From Methylibium rhizosphaerae (GTDB lineage Bacteria > Pseudomonadota > Gammaproteobacteria > Burkholderiales > Burkholderiaceae_C): a DNA stretch of 64,000 nt. Position numbers and translations under genes: made by a program. Positions within the stretch are counted from its first letter, which is position 1. Every line of letters starts with the position of its first letter. The stretch is taken from contig NZ_SWAR01000001.1 in assembly GCF_006386545.1 (NCBI RefSeq), positions 240,974 to 304,973 of the forward strand, read 5' to 3'. Under the pieces are notes generated by a model that saw only the letters and a list, made by a program, of their open reading frames with translations, had not been told where the DNA came from and searched no databases. Below, piece after piece: positions 39,696 through 50,525 of this stretch.

Positions 39696-40597
39696 TTCGA
39701 TCTCCCAACGGATGGCTTGGCGCTGTCGTCGGCGCCGCCTTCTCGCATCGATTCAAAGTAGTAATAGACGCCGAAGCGCATGCGCATGGCTGCCAGCAGC
39801 GGGTCGAGAGACTCGTCATGCTGCACCTTCTGGGTGGCTTCGGCCACCATGCGCTCGAAATCGCCTTTCCACAACTCCCGGGCCAGCGTGCCCAGCGCCT
39901 CGACCGAGGCCATGCTCAGGCCGTCGGCGAACACGCTCTGCTCCAGGAACCGGGGGGCCGGGCGAGTGAGGTTGTGGACCGCGGCGGCCAGGTGGTCGGC
40001 CGTATTGGCCGCGAGCAGCGCTGCGGCCTCGGCCTGGCCGGCCGCCGGAACGAAGGTGTCTGCCTGCAGCTCGACCTCGTCGCCCTGAAGCGTGCCCAGG
40101 CCCAGGCGCACCAGCTCCTCGAGCAGCGTGCGCGGATGCACGTCGGTGCAGACCTCCCGAGCCAGCGATTCGAAGCTCGGCGCCGGGCCGGCGCGCTGCA
40201 GGCGGCGGGGCCGCCCGTCAGCCCCGCGGAAGCGCGGGTCGCTCACCCAGCGGGTGAACAGTTGCGACACCGGCGTGGGACTCAGCGCGGCAGCGGCGTC
40301 GGGCCCCTGGGTGCCACCCGCCAGTTGCCGCACGTCCTTGCGGTGCACCCCGGACATCACGCTCAGCGCAGAATCGGTGATCTTTGCGCCGCCTTCGGCC
40401 AGTTCGGCGCGCGCCACTTCGACGAACAGCGGCTTGAGCGCCGCGGCGAGCGCGCCGTAGCGCACTCCGCTGCGCAGCAGCCAGCGCACCAGCGGCACCA
40501 GCACCGCCAACGCATGCTGCAAGGCCTGTTCGGCCTGAGCGTCCTGGGGGGAAGCCGGTACTGCAGGGTCGGAATGCGGCGGAGACGAGTCGGTCAT
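39692..40597 (-). CDS. DUF6502-family protein
   Basis: This 301-residue soluble protein fits the DUF6502 family by its opening ALAVLVPLVRWLLRSGVRYGALAAALKPLFVEVA and the following KITDSALSVMSGVHRKDVRQL, which looks like a helix-turn-helix; a transcription-control role is possible but unproven. The rest is mostly helical, with no membrane segment. It is the first gene of a pair with the DUF5666 lipoprotein, overlapping by four bases, and is divergent from grpE. Confidence 0.8.
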   Translation of the reverse strand: MTDSSPPHSDPAVPASPQDAQAEQALQHALAVLVPLVRWLLRSGVRYGALAAALKPLFVEVARAELAEGGAKITDSALSVMSGVHRKDVRQLAGGTQGPDAAAALSPTPVSQLFTRWVSDPRFRGADGRPRRLQRAGPAPSFESLAREVCTDVHPRTLLEELVRLGLGTLQGDEVELQADTFVPAAGQAEAAALLAANTADHLAAAVHNLTRPAPRFLEQSVFADGLSMASVEALGTLARELWKGDFERMVAEATQKVQHDESLDPLLAAMRMRFGVYYYFESMREGGADDSAKPSVGRSK

Positions 40598-40725
40598 TGG
40601 GTGCCCACAAGGTGGCTGGGATTATTTCCCACCCTTCGCCCCATTACCAAGCTTGACATTGCGAAAGTTGCCGGCAAGTGGTCAGCAGTCGTGAGGAAGT
40701 TGTGAAAAATTTCTTGGGAAACCCT

Positions 40726-40750
40726 CTTGAATGCACGGGCAAGGCCCTCA
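40726..40750 (+). promoter_or_regulatory. Heat-shock (sigma-32) promoter candidate of grpE
   Basis: CTTGAA at 40726-40731, preceded by CCCT as in sigma-32 -35 elements, is separated by 13 bases from CCCTCA at 40745-40750, a partial match to the CCCCAT -10 element. Transcription would start about 25 bases before the grpE ATG. Confidence 0.6.
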
Positions 40751-40780
40751 GGTAGCGCCCGATCGAAATGGATGCCGGAC

Positions 40781-41317
40781 ATGTCAGACGCACAAAATCC
40801 CCAGACGAATCAACAAGTTGCACCCGGAGCTGAAGGGCCGGACAGCGCGGCGCCGCAGGTTTCGCCGGCCGATCGCCTGGCCGAACTCGAAGCCAAGCAT
40901 GCCGAAGTGGCCGATGCCTACCTGCGGGCCAAGGCCGAGGTCGAGAACATGCGCCGGCGCGCGGACGAGGAAATCGCCAAGGCCCGCAAGTTTGCCGTGG
41001 AGAGCTTCGCCGAGAGCCTGCTGCCGGTGAAGGACAGCCTGGAGGCGGCGCTGGCCATCCAGAACGCCACCAACGAGCAGTTGCTCGAAGGCACCCATGC
41101 CACGCTGCGCCAGCTCGGCGCGGCGCTCGAGCGCAACAAGGTGGTCGAGGTCAACCCGCCGGCCGGCACGAAGTTCGACCCGCACCAGCACCAGGCCATC
41201 AGCATGGTGCCGGCCGAGCAGGAGGCCAACACGGTGGTGGCCGTGCTGCAGAAGGGCTACCTGATCGCCGACCGCGTGCTGCGGCCCGCCCTCGTGACGG
41301 TGGCCGCACCCAGGTGA
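40781..41317 (+). CDS. grpE: GrpE nucleotide exchange factor
   Basis: GrpE releases ADP from DnaK so that it can rebind ATP and let go of its client. The 178-residue protein has a disordered N-terminus, a long helix (about 35-85: [36 protein letters not shown]) and a C-terminal beta domain with [16 protein letters not shown] and [24 protein letters not shown] 40781 is chosen from the family start; the frame opens 54 bases earlier, inside the heat-shock promoter. dnaK follows after 115 bases and dnaJ after that. Confidence 0.97.
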   Translation: MSDAQNPQTNQQVAPGAEGPDSAAPQVSPADRLAELEAKHAEVADAYLRAKAEVENMRRRADEEIAKARKFAVESFAESLLPVKDSLEAALAIQNATNEQLLEGTHATLRQLGAALERNKVVEVNPPAGTKFDPHQHQAISMVPAEQEANTVVAVLQKGYLIADRVLRPALVTVAAPR

Positions 41318-41432
41318 GCCCCTTGCGGGCCTTGATGTGGAGCAAGCGATTTCCACAGCCTCCCGCGCTTGAAATACCGACAGTTATTCACAACTAGACG
41401 ACAACCAAATCCGGTCTCAAGGAGTACAGAAC

Positions 41433-43382
<1,950 letters not shown>

Positions 43383-43412
43383 TCGAACGCTTGAGCCCAC
43401 CGTTGTGAGCCA

Positions 43413-43447
43413 CCCCCGTGGGCACCGCATGCACACGGGGGGTTTTT
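43413..43447 (+). terminator. Terminator-like hairpin between dnaK and dnaJ
   Basis: CCCCCGTG (43413-43420) pairs with CACGGGGG (43434-43441) around a 13-base loop, followed by GTTTTT. It may reduce dnaJ expression relative to dnaK. Confidence 0.75.
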
Positions 43448-43467
43448 GCGTTTAGAGGGCAATCCAC

Positions 43468-44622
43468 ATGGCAAAGCGTGACTACTACGAGATCCTCGGC
43501 GTCGCCAAGAATGCGAGCGACGAGGACATCAAGAAGGCTTATCGCAAGCTGGCGATGAAGCACCACCCTGACCGCAACCAGGGTGACGATGCAAAGAAGG
43601 CGGAAGAGAAATTCAAGGAGGCCAAAGAGGCCTACGAGATGCTCTCCGATGCGAAGAAGCGCGCGGCCTACGACCAATACGGCCATGCGGGCGTGGACCC
43701 GAACATGGGGGCCGGCGGCTTCCGCGGCGGGCCCGAGGGCTTCGGCGGCTTTGCCGAGGCCTTCGGCGACATCTTCGGCGACATCTTCGGCGGTGCCCAG
43801 GGTGGCGGCGGGCGCCGGGGTGCCGGCGGGCCGCAGGTCTACCGCGGCAGCGACCTGTCGTACGCGATGGAGATCTCGCTCGAGGAAGCCGCCAACGGCA
43901 AGGAAACGCAGATCCGCATCCCGAGCTGGAGCGAATGCGAGACCTGCCACGGCTCGGGTGCCAAGCCCGGCACGAGCGCCAAGACCTGCCCGAGCTGCCA
44001 TGGCTCGGGCACGGTGCACCTGCGCCAGGGCTTTTTCTCGATCCAGCAGACCTGCCCGCATTGCCACGGCAGCGGCAAGATCATTCCGGAGCCCTGCACC
44101 ACCTGCAACGGCCAGGGCCGCGTGAAGCAGAACAAGACGCTGGAGGTGAAGATCCCCGCCGGCATCAACGAAGGCATGCGCATCCGCTCGGCCGGCAACG
44201 GCGAGCCGGGCATGAACGGCGGGCCGCCCGGGGACCTCTACATCGAGATCCGCATCCGGCAGCACGACATCTTCGAGCGCGACGGCGACGACCTGCACTG
44301 CACGGTGCCGGTCAGCATCACGCTGGCAGCGCTGGGCGGCCCGATCGAGGTGCCCACACTCTCAGGCAAGGCCGAGATCGACCTGCCCGAGGGCACGCAG
44401 CACGGCAAGACCTTCCGGCTGCGCGGCAAGGGCATCAAGGGCGTGCGCTCCAGCTACCCCGGCGACCTGTACTGCCACGTGGCGGTCGAGACGCCGGTCA
44501 AGCTCACCGAGCACCAGCGCAAGCTGATGAAGGAGCTGGACGAGTCGCTCAAGAAGGGCGGCGAGCGCCACTCGCCCAATGCCAAGAGCTGGACGGACCG
44601 GGTAAAAGATCTGTTCAAGTAG
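43468..44622 (+). CDS. dnaJ: Chaperone DnaJ (Hsp40)
   Basis: DnaJ brings unfolded clients to DnaK and stimulates its ATPase. The 384-residue protein has the J domain (1-70) with HPD at 33-35, a Gly/Phe-rich region (about 75-125), a zinc region with four CxxCxGxG repeats ([32 protein letters not shown]) and the C-terminal client-binding domains. It is the third gene of the grpE-dnaK-dnaJ cluster and is followed by a strong terminator. Confidence 0.98.
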   Translation: MAKRDYYEILGVAKNASDEDIKKAYRKLAMKHHPDRNQGDDAKKAEEKFKEAKEAYEMLSDAKKRAAYDQYGHAGVDPNMGAGGFRGGPEGFGGFAEAFGDIFGDIFGGAQGGGGRRGAGGPQVYRGSDLSYAMEISLEEAANGKETQIRIPSWSECETCHGSGAKPGTSAKTCPSCHGSGTVHLRQGFFSIQQTCPHCHGSGKIIPEPCTTCNGQGRVKQNKTLEVKIPAGINEGMRIRSAGNGEPGMNGGPPGDLYIEIRIRQHDIFERDGDDLHCTVPVSITLAALGGPIEVPTLSGKAEIDLPEGTQHGKTFRLRGKGIKGVRSSYPGDLYCHVAVETPVKLTEHQRKLMKELDESLKKGGERHSPNAKSWTDRVKDLFK

Positions 44623-44657
44623 CCGGCAAGTTCTACCGACTACCTTTCGCCTCCCCC

Positions 44658-44686
44658 AAAAGGGCGCCTGCATGGCGCCCTTTTTT
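44658..44686 (+). terminator. Rho-independent terminator after dnaJ
   Basis: An 11-bp perfect stem (44658-44668 with 44674-44684) closes a TGCAT loop and leads into a run of six T. Confidence 0.93.
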
Positions 44687-44815
44687 CGTGAAAGCTTGCT
44701 TGCCTTTCCCGCCGAAACGGCCGATACAGCGCAACGGGCATTCCATTTGCTAATCGATACCAGAGCCCTCCGCAGAGCGGGCAGGCATCGACAGCACAGC
44801 ACCCAGGGAGGACGC

Positions 44816-44893
44816 ATGCCATCGCAATCGCCCACGTTCATCGCTCCACTGCCCCCGGCCTTCGCCGGAAGGAGGTGTCATGCGCCTGCTTGA
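44816..44893 (+). CDS. Possible 25-residue leader peptide overlapping the next gene
   Basis: A small frame starts at ATG 44816 directly after a strong AGGGAGG ribosome site and ends at 44893, 14 bases inside the pseudo-receiver gene that starts at 44880. The predicted peptide (MPSQSPTFIAPLPPAFAGRR and five more residues) is proline-rich and matches nothing I know. The two ribosome sites and the overlap suggest translational coupling. A fortuitous frame is quite possible. Confidence 0.35.
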   Translation: MPSQSPTFIAPLPPAFAGRRCHAPA

Positions 44894-46520
44894 CGCCGAC
44901 ATCCAGCGGGCCAGCGCCCTCGTCGTCGACCCGAACCCGACGTCGCGCAGCATCCTCGCTGCGATGCTGCGCGACTGCGGCGTGGGCAACATCACCCAGA
45001 CCAGCAAGGTGCCCGATGCCAGGCGGCTGCTCGAAGCGAAGCGCTTCGACATCGTGCTGTGCGAATACCACTTCGAGGGCGACCCGATGACCGGCCAGGA
45101 CCTCATGGCCGACCTGCGGCTGGCGCAGCTGCTGCCCCTGTCCACCGTCGTGGTCATGATTTCCGGCGAGTCGGTCTACGGCAAGGTGGCCGAGGCGGCT
45201 GAAGCGGCGCTGGACGCCTACATCATCAAGCCCCACACCGAGCAGGCCCTGCTCGACCGGCTGGTACAGGCGCGGCAGCGCAAGCGGGCCCTGAAAGAGA
45301 TCATCGACAAGGTCGAGCAGAACAAGCTGATCGAAGCTGCGGAGCTGTGCCAGGTGCGTTTCGACACCCGCGGCGCCGCCTGGCTGCAGGCGGCCCGCAT
45401 CGGCGCCGAGCTGTGGCTCAAGGTCGGCAAGCCGCATGCGTCGCAGGCCATGTTCGAAGCGATCCTGCGCAGCGGTGCACTGCCGTGGGCCAGGCTCGGC
45501 ATTGCGCGTTCGCAATACGAGGCCGGCGCCGTGCTGCAGTCGCGCCGCACCCTCGAAAGCCTGCTCGGCGAGCAGCCCGGCTATGCCGATGCCTATGACG
45601 TGATGGGCCGCGTGCTGCTCGACCAGAACGAGCCCGAGCAGGCGGTGGATTCACTGCGCCGCGCCTGCACCATCACACCCGGCTGCGTGGCGCGGCTGGT
45701 GAAGTTCGGGCTGCTGGCCTTCTACTACGGCGAGCCGAGCGAGGCGGCCGACGCGCTGCAACGGGCCGCCCGTCTGGGCCTCAATTCACGCACCTACGAC
45801 CTGCAGGGCCTGGTGCTGCTGGCCGCCCTGCAGTTCGACCGCTCCGACACCCGCGGGCTCACCCATTCGCTGGAGTCCATGTCGAAGGCCCGCGAGCAGC
45901 AGCGCCAGAGTGCGCGGCTGAGGCGCTTCGAAACCGTGATCAGCGTGTTCAAGGCCCAGGTCGAGCGGCGCGTGCCGGATGCGGTGCTGCAGACTCGCGC
46001 GATGCTCAATGAGCTGCAGGAACCCGACTTCGAGTTCGAGGCCGCCTGCAACCTGGTGATGATGATCGCCCGCATGTACCGCAGCGAAGTGCGGCTCGAC
46101 GACGTCGACCACTTCCTGTCGATCCTGGCGCGGCGCTTCGCCGTTTCGCACACGACCACCGAGCTGCTGGTGCGCGCAACGCTCGGGCAGTCGATGTTCG
46201 AGCAGATCGTTCGCAACGAATACGCCAGGATCTGCACCCAGGCCGAGGAAGCCGTGTCGCACACCGTGAGCGGCCAGCCCCGCGAGGCGGTGCTGGAGCT
46301 GCTGGCCGCCGCCGAGCAGTCGCTCAACGCCAAGCTGATCGACCTCGCGCTGCACACGCTGGACCGCCACAACAAGTCGATCAAGGATGCGCTGGCCCTG
46401 CAGCAACGCGCCCGGGCCTTGCACGAGCGCTACCGCAGCTACGGCACCCAGGTGCACCTCACCAAGTCGGACGACCCGCGCACCCTCACCGCCGCGGCCA
46501 AGCCGACTCCGCAGGCCTGA
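44880..46520 (+). CDS. Pseudo-receiver protein with TPR repeats
   Basis: This 546-residue soluble protein begins with a response-regulator receiver fold (about 10-130): ALVVDPNPTSRSILAAMLRDCG, then FDIVLCEYHFEGDPMTGQDLM, VVVMISGES and DAYIIKPH with its lysine. The position that normally carries the phospho-accepting aspartate is glutamate E62, so it may be locked in an activated-like state or be unphosphorylatable. The rest (about 150-530) is helical, with TPR-like units such as GYADAYDVMGRVLLDQNEPEQAVDSL, and so likely binds other proteins. There is no DNA-binding or enzymatic output domain. A perfect AAGGAGGTG site precedes ATG 44880. It is monocistronic, apart from a possible leader peptide. 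Confidence 0.85.
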   Translation: MRLLDADIQRASALVVDPNPTSRSILAAMLRDCGVGNITQTSKVPDARRLLEAKRFDIVLCEYHFEGDPMTGQDLMADLRLAQLLPLSTVVVMISGESVYGKVAEAAEAALDAYIIKPHTEQALLDRLVQARQRKRALKEIIDKVEQNKLIEAAELCQVRFDTRGAAWLQAARIGAELWLKVGKPHASQAMFEAILRSGALPWARLGIARSQYEAGAVLQSRRTLESLLGEQPGYADAYDVMGRVLLDQNEPEQAVDSLRRACTITPGCVARLVKFGLLAFYYGEPSEAADALQRAARLGLNSRTYDLQGLVLLAALQFDRSDTRGLTHSLESMSKAREQQRQSARLRRFETVISVFKAQVERRVPDAVLQTRAMLNELQEPDFEFEAACNLVMMIARMYRSEVRLDDVDHFLSILARRFAVSHTTTELLVRATLGQSMFEQIVRNEYARICTQAEEAVSHTVSGQPREAVLELLAAAEQSLNAKLIDLALHTLDRHNKSIKDALALQQRARALHERYRSYGTQVHLTKSDDPRTLTAAAKPTPQA

Positions 46521-46526
46521 GCCGGC

Positions 46527-47645
46527 TCAGAACAGCGACCCCTGCCCCGGCGGCTCGGGCGGCCGGAAACGGCTGCTGTCGAGTTCGTAGCGGGTGCTCT
46601 CGCGGCCGTGGCGCCCCCGGGCCTTTTCGATGCGCTGGCGGATCAGCGCCGACCAGAGCCCATCGCCCTTCATGCGCGAGGCGAAGTCGGCGTCGTAGTC
46701 CTTGCCGTGCCGCATGTCGCGGATGCGCGCCATCACCCGCTCGGCCCGCTGGGGGAAGTGCTGCTCCAGCCATTGGTGGAACAGCGGCGCCACCTCCCAC
46801 GGCAGGCGCACCACGGTCCAGTGGATCGACTTGGCGCCGGCCTCGCAGGCTGCATCGACGATGCGCTCGATCTCGGGCTCGTTGATGAACGGGATGATGG
46901 GCGCGACGTTCACCCCCACCGGGATGCCGGCCTCGCTGAGCCGGCGCACTGTCTGCAGGCGCCGGTGCGGCGCGGCGGCGCGCGGCTCCATGATGCGGGA
47001 GAGCTCGGAGTCGAGCGAGGTGATGCTCACGAACACCGCCGCCTGCGACCGCTGCGATGCCGGCGCGATGAGGTCGATGTCGCGCTCCACTCCCGACGAC
47101 TTGGTGACGATGGTGAACGGATGCTCGCACCGCGCCAGCACCTCGAGCACCGCCCGCGTGAGGCCCAGCTTGCGCTCGACGGGCTGGTAGCAGTCGGTGG
47201 CGGCGCCCAGGTTGATGGCGCTGGGCACGTAGGAGCGCTTGCGCAGTTCCTCGACCAGCCGCTCGGCGGCGTTCACCTTGGCCACGATCTTGGTTTCGAA
47301 ATCGAGGCCGGGCGACAGGTTGAGGTAGCTGTGCGTGGGCCGGGCGTAGCAGTAGATGCAGCCGTGCTCGCAGCCGCGGTACGGGTTGACCGAATGCTCG
47401 AAGGGGATGTCCGGCGATTCGTTGCTCGAGATGATGGACTTGACCCGCTCTTCGATGATCTGTGTGGCCGGCGGCAGGTGCTCCTCGGCCACCAGCTGGT
47501 CTTCGGTGCCCCAGCCGTCGTCGAAGGCTTCTCGCTCGTCGAGCGAGAAGCGGTGCGGCATGGCCCAGGTCATGCCGCGGCCCTTCACCGCCTCGACGGG
47601 GTGGACCGGCTGCTTGACGATGGGCGGGAACTTCGAACGGGGCAT
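46527..47645 (-). CDS. PA0069-family radical SAM protein (SplB-related)
   Basis: This 372-residue protein has the radical SAM cluster motif CEHGCIYC at about 93-100, then YARPTHSYLNLSPG, and belongs to the PA0069 group, distantly related to the spore photoproduct lyase SplB. A DNA-repair role is plausible, but the reaction is unknown. The start ATG at 47645 lies at the edge of a perfect LexA box (47645-47664). A -35-like TTGAAC (47679-47674) and a -10-like GAAAAT (47656-47651) are 17 bases apart around it, so the message may begin at or next to the ATG and lack a leader; a later start at residue 25 (MTWAMPHRF) is the alternative. Confidence 0.9.
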   Translation of the reverse strand: MPRSKFPPIVKQPVHPVEAVKGRGMTWAMPHRFSLDEREAFDDGWGTEDQLVAEEHLPPATQIIEERVKSIISSNESPDIPFEHSVNPYRGCEHGCIYCYARPTHSYLNLSPGLDFETKIVAKVNAAERLVEELRKRSYVPSAINLGAATDCYQPVERKLGLTRAVLEVLARCEHPFTIVTKSSGVERDIDLIAPASQRSQAAVFVSITSLDSELSRIMEPRAAAPHRRLQTVRRLSEAGIPVGVNVAPIIPFINEPEIERIVDAACEAGAKSIHWTVVRLPWEVAPLFHQWLEQHFPQRAERVMARIRDMRHGKDYDADFASRMKGDGLWSALIRQRIEKARGRHGRESTRYELDSSRFRPPEPPGQGSLF

Positions 47646-47673
47646 ACTGTATTTTCATACAGTATGCCCCGTT
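47636..47673. promoter_or_regulatory. LexA (SOS) box inside a 38-bp perfect inverted repeat
   Basis: Arms of 17 bases (47636-47652 and 47657-47673) are exact reverse complements around the spacer TTTC. The centre, TACTGTATTTTCATACAGTA (47645-47664), agrees with the classical LexA consensus CTGT-N8-ACAG and its flanks. It overlaps the start codon of the radical SAM gene. In P. aeruginosa the homologous gene PA0069 is, to my knowledge, part of the LexA regulon. Confidence 0.88.
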
Positions 47674-47682
47674 GTTCAAGGC

Positions 47683-48642
47683 TCAGTGGCCGCAGAGCTG
47701 GCGCTTGGCCGTGAGGTATTCGTTGCGCAGGCGCTCGATCAGCGCGCGGGCCGGCAGCACTTCCTTCACCGCGCCGATGCCCTGCCCGCAGCCCCAGATG
47801 TCTTTCCAGGCCTTCTTGGCGCCGCCTTCGCCGCCGAAGTTCATCTGGCTCGGGTCGCTCACCGGCAGGTTGTCGGGGTCGAGACCCGAAGCGCGGATGG
47901 AGCCGCGCAGGTAGTTGCCGTGCACGCCGGTGAAGAGGTTCGAGTAGACGATGTCCTCGCTGGTGCTCTCGGTGATCATCTGCTTGTAACCCTCGACCGC
48001 GCGCGCCTCCTCGGTGGCGATGAAGGCCGAGCCGATGTAGGCGAAGTCGGCGCCCATGGCCTGCGCCGCCAGCACCGCGCGCCCGTTGGCGATGGCACCC
48101 GACAGAGCCAGCGGGCCGTCGAACCACTCGCGGATCTCCTGGATCAGCGCAAACGGGCTGGTGGTGCCGGCATGGCCGCCGGCGCCGGCCGCCACGGCGA
48201 TCAGGCCGTCGGCGCCCTTCTCGATGGCCTTGCGTGCGAACTTGTTGTTGATGATGTCGTGCAGCACCACACCGCCGTAGCTGTGCACCGCATCGTTCAC
48301 GTCGGTGCGCGCACCCAGCGAGGTGATCACCACCGGCACCTTGTACTTCACGCACAGCGCCAGGTCGTGCTCGAGCCGGTCGTTGCTCTTGTGCACGATC
48401 TGGTTGATGGCGAAGGGCGCCGCCGGCTGGTCCGGGTGGGCGCGGTTGTACGCAGCCAGCGTCTCGGTGATCTCGGCCAGCCATTCGTCGAGCTGCTCGG
48501 CCGGCCTCGCATTGAGCGCCGGCATCGAGCCGATCACGCCGGCCTTGCACTGCTCGATCACGAGCTTGGGATTGCTGATGATGAACAGCGGCGAGCCGAT
48601 GATGGGCAGCGGCACGTTCTGCAGGACGGGAGGCAGGGGCAC
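47683..48642 (-). CDS. Nitronate monooxygenase (2-nitropropane dioxygenase family)
   Basis: This 319-residue FMN-dependent TIM-barrel enzyme oxidises nitronates such as the toxic propionate-3-nitronate, or acts as an enoyl-reductase-like flavoprotein. Family features are PIIGSPLFIISNPKLV near the start, ASLGARTD-like VVITSLGARTD, GADGLIAVAAGAGGHAGTTSPFALI with the catalytic-type histidine, and GADFAYIGSAFIAT. The start is GTG 48642 with GGAG upstream. It follows an acyl-CoA dehydrogenase gene by 15 bases on the same strand and may share its message, and it ends ten bases before the SOS box. Confidence 0.9.
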   Translation of the reverse strand: MPLPPVLQNVPLPIIGSPLFIISNPKLVIEQCKAGVIGSMPALNARPAEQLDEWLAEITETLAAYNRAHPDQPAAPFAINQIVHKSNDRLEHDLALCVKYKVPVVITSLGARTDVNDAVHSYGGVVLHDIINNKFARKAIEKGADGLIAVAAGAGGHAGTTSPFALIQEIREWFDGPLALSGAIANGRAVLAAQAMGADFAYIGSAFIATEEARAVEGYKQMITESTSEDIVYSNLFTGVHGNYLRGSIRASGLDPDNLPVSDPSQMNFGGEGGAKKAWKDIWGCGQGIGAVKEVLPARALIERLRNEYLTAKRQLCGH

Positions 48643-48657
48643 GTCAATCTCCAGGGA

Positions 48658-50448
48658 TCAGAAGGCTTCGAGTGCGAGCGCGGTCACGCTCTGTGCGCCA
48701 TCGACGATGGCGTCGCGCTGGCCCGGCACGCGCGAGAGGATGTGCTCTGCGTAGAACCGCGCGGTGATGACCTTGGCCTGCATGAAGGCCCGGTCCTCGC
48801 CGGCGGCGAGCTTGTCCTCGGCCACCAGCAGTGCACGCGCCATCTGCCAGCCGGCCATCAGGTTGCCGGCCAGCAGCAGGTAGGGCACCGAGCCGGCGAA
48901 GGCGGCATTCGGGTCCGCCTTGGCCTGGCCCGCGATGAAGTCCACCACCTGCTCGAAGGCCTCTCGGGCCGCCTTCAGCCGCTTGTGCGCGGCACGGGCT
49001 GCTTCGCTGCCCCGCTCGGCCAGCTGCGCCTCGGTGGCCGCGATCTGGCGCGCGATCGCCCTGGCTGTGGCACCGCCGTCGCGGGCCGTCTTGCGGCCCA
49101 CCAGGTCGTTGGCCTGGATCGCCGTCGTGCCTTCGTAGATGGTCAGGATCTTGGCGTCGCGGTAGTACTGGGCCGCGCCGGTTTCCTCGATGAAGCCCAT
49201 GCCGCCGTGCACCTGCACGCCCAGGCTCGTAACCTCCAGGCTCATCTCGGTGCTGTAGCCCTTCACCAGCGGCACTATGAACTCGTAGAAGGCCTGGTTC
49301 TGCTTGCGCACCTCGGCATCGGGGTGGGCGTGTGCCGCGTCGTAGGCCGCGGCGGCGGTGATCGCCATCGCGCGGCAGCCCTCGGTGAGTGCGCGCATGG
49401 TCATCAGCATGCGCTTCACGTCCGGGTGGTGAATGATCGGCGCCGAACCCGGCAGCGAGCCGTCGACCGGCCGCGACTGCACGCGGTCCTTCGCGTACTG
49501 CACCGCCTTCTGGTAGGCCCGCTCGGCCACCGCGATGCCCTGCACGCCCACCGCATAGCGGGCGGCGTTCATCATGATGAACATGTACTCCAGGCCGCGG
49601 TTCTCCTGGCCCACCAGGTAGCCCACCGCGCCGCCCTTGTCGCCGAACTGCAGCACCGCCGTCGGGCTCGCCTTGATGCCCAGCTTGTGCTCGATGCTCA
49701 CGCACTGCACGTCGTTGCGCTCACCCAGCGAGCCGTCAGCCTTGACCATGAACTTGGGCACGATGAAAAGCGAAATGCCCTTCACGCCTTCGGGCGCACC
49801 CGTCACTCGCGCGAGCACGAGGTGGACGATGTTGCCCGCCATGTCGTGTTCGCCGTAGGTGATGAAGATCTTGGTGCCGAAGATCCGGTAGCTGCCGTCA
49901 CCCTGCGGCTCGGCGCGGGTGCGCACCAGCGCGAGGTCCGAACCGGCCTGCGGCTCGGTCAGGTTCATCGTGCCGGTCCATTCGCCCGAGATCATCTTCG
50001 GGATGTAGGTCTGCTGCTGCTCGGGCGTGCCGGCGGTCAGCAGCGCCTCGATGGCGCCGTCGGTCAGCAGCGGGCACAGGGCGAAGCTGAGGTTCGCGCT
50101 GTTGAGCATTTCCACGCAGGCCGCGCCGATGGTCTTGGGCAGGCCCTGCCCGCCGAAGTCGCCGGGGTGCTGCAGGCCCTGCCAGCCGCCTTCTGAAAAC
50201 TGCCGGAACGCATCCTTGAACCCGGGCGTCGTGAAGACCTGGCCGTCCTTCCAGTAGCTCGGGTTCCTGTCGCCTTCGAAGTTGAGCGGGGCCACCACGC
50301 CCTCGTTGAACTTCGCGCACTCGTCGAGCACCGCCTGGGCGGTCTCGATGCCGGCCTCCTCGAAGCCCGGCAGCTGGGCCACTTGCTCCAGCCCGGCGAG
50401 CTCCTGCATGTCGAAGAGCATGTCCTTCACGGGGGCTTGGTAGGTCAT
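48658..50448 (-). CDS. Acyl-CoA dehydrogenase, long (about 600 residue) type
   Basis: This 596-residue FAD enzyme oxidises an acyl-CoA to its enoyl-CoA and passes electrons to ETF, encoded just upstream. Motifs include GTMNLTEPQAGSDLALVRTRA and GTKIFITYGEHDMAGN in the middle domain, and the flavin site LEVTSLGVQVHGGMGFIEETGAAQYYRDAKILTIYEGTTAIQANDLVGRK in the third domain (quoted in part: GGMGFIEETG, EGTTAIQ). A further C-terminal domain (about 470-590) marks the family with PF12806, which includes DmdC-like enzymes. The substrate is unknown. ATG 50448 is chosen with AGGAG spacing; GTG 50451 is one codon earlier. Confidence 0.92.
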   Translation of the reverse strand: MTYQAPVKDMLFDMQELAGLEQVAQLPGFEEAGIETAQAVLDECAKFNEGVVAPLNFEGDRNPSYWKDGQVFTTPGFKDAFRQFSEGGWQGLQHPGDFGGQGLPKTIGAACVEMLNSANLSFALCPLLTDGAIEALLTAGTPEQQQTYIPKMISGEWTGTMNLTEPQAGSDLALVRTRAEPQGDGSYRIFGTKIFITYGEHDMAGNIVHLVLARVTGAPEGVKGISLFIVPKFMVKADGSLGERNDVQCVSIEHKLGIKASPTAVLQFGDKGGAVGYLVGQENRGLEYMFIMMNAARYAVGVQGIAVAERAYQKAVQYAKDRVQSRPVDGSLPGSAPIIHHPDVKRMLMTMRALTEGCRAMAITAAAAYDAAHAHPDAEVRKQNQAFYEFIVPLVKGYSTEMSLEVTSLGVQVHGGMGFIEETGAAQYYRDAKILTIYEGTTAIQANDLVGRKTARDGGATARAIARQIAATEAQLAERGSEAARAAHKRLKAAREAFEQVVDFIAGQAKADPNAAFAGSVPYLLLAGNLMAGWQMARALLVAEDKLAAGEDRAFMQAKVITARFYAEHILSRVPGQRDAIVDGAQSVTALALEAF

Positions 50449-50465
50449 CACGGTCTCCTGGGTTC

Positions 50466-50502
50466 AAAAAAAGCGCCAGGACTGTTGCCAGTCGCGGCGC
50501 TT
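50466..50502 (-). terminator. Rho-independent terminator after etfA
   Basis: On the minus strand AGCGCC (50501-50496) pairs with GGCGCT (50477-50472), with an inner GACTG/CAGTC stem, and is followed by a run of seven T. It ends the etfBA message before the acyl-CoA dehydrogenase gene. Confidence 0.88.
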
Positions 50503-50525
50503 CGGTCTTGTCGTTCTGGAAAGAC

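Noticed and set aside
41368..41400. Second heat-shock promoter before dnaK
   Set aside because: CTTGAAA is a good -35 element, but no CCCCAT-like -10 follows at 11-15 bases, so I mention it only in the dnaK entry.
47356..50196. 946-codon open frame opposite the nitronate monooxygenase and acyl-CoA dehydrogenase
   Set aside because: Antisense shadow; no domain, and composition mirrors the real genes.
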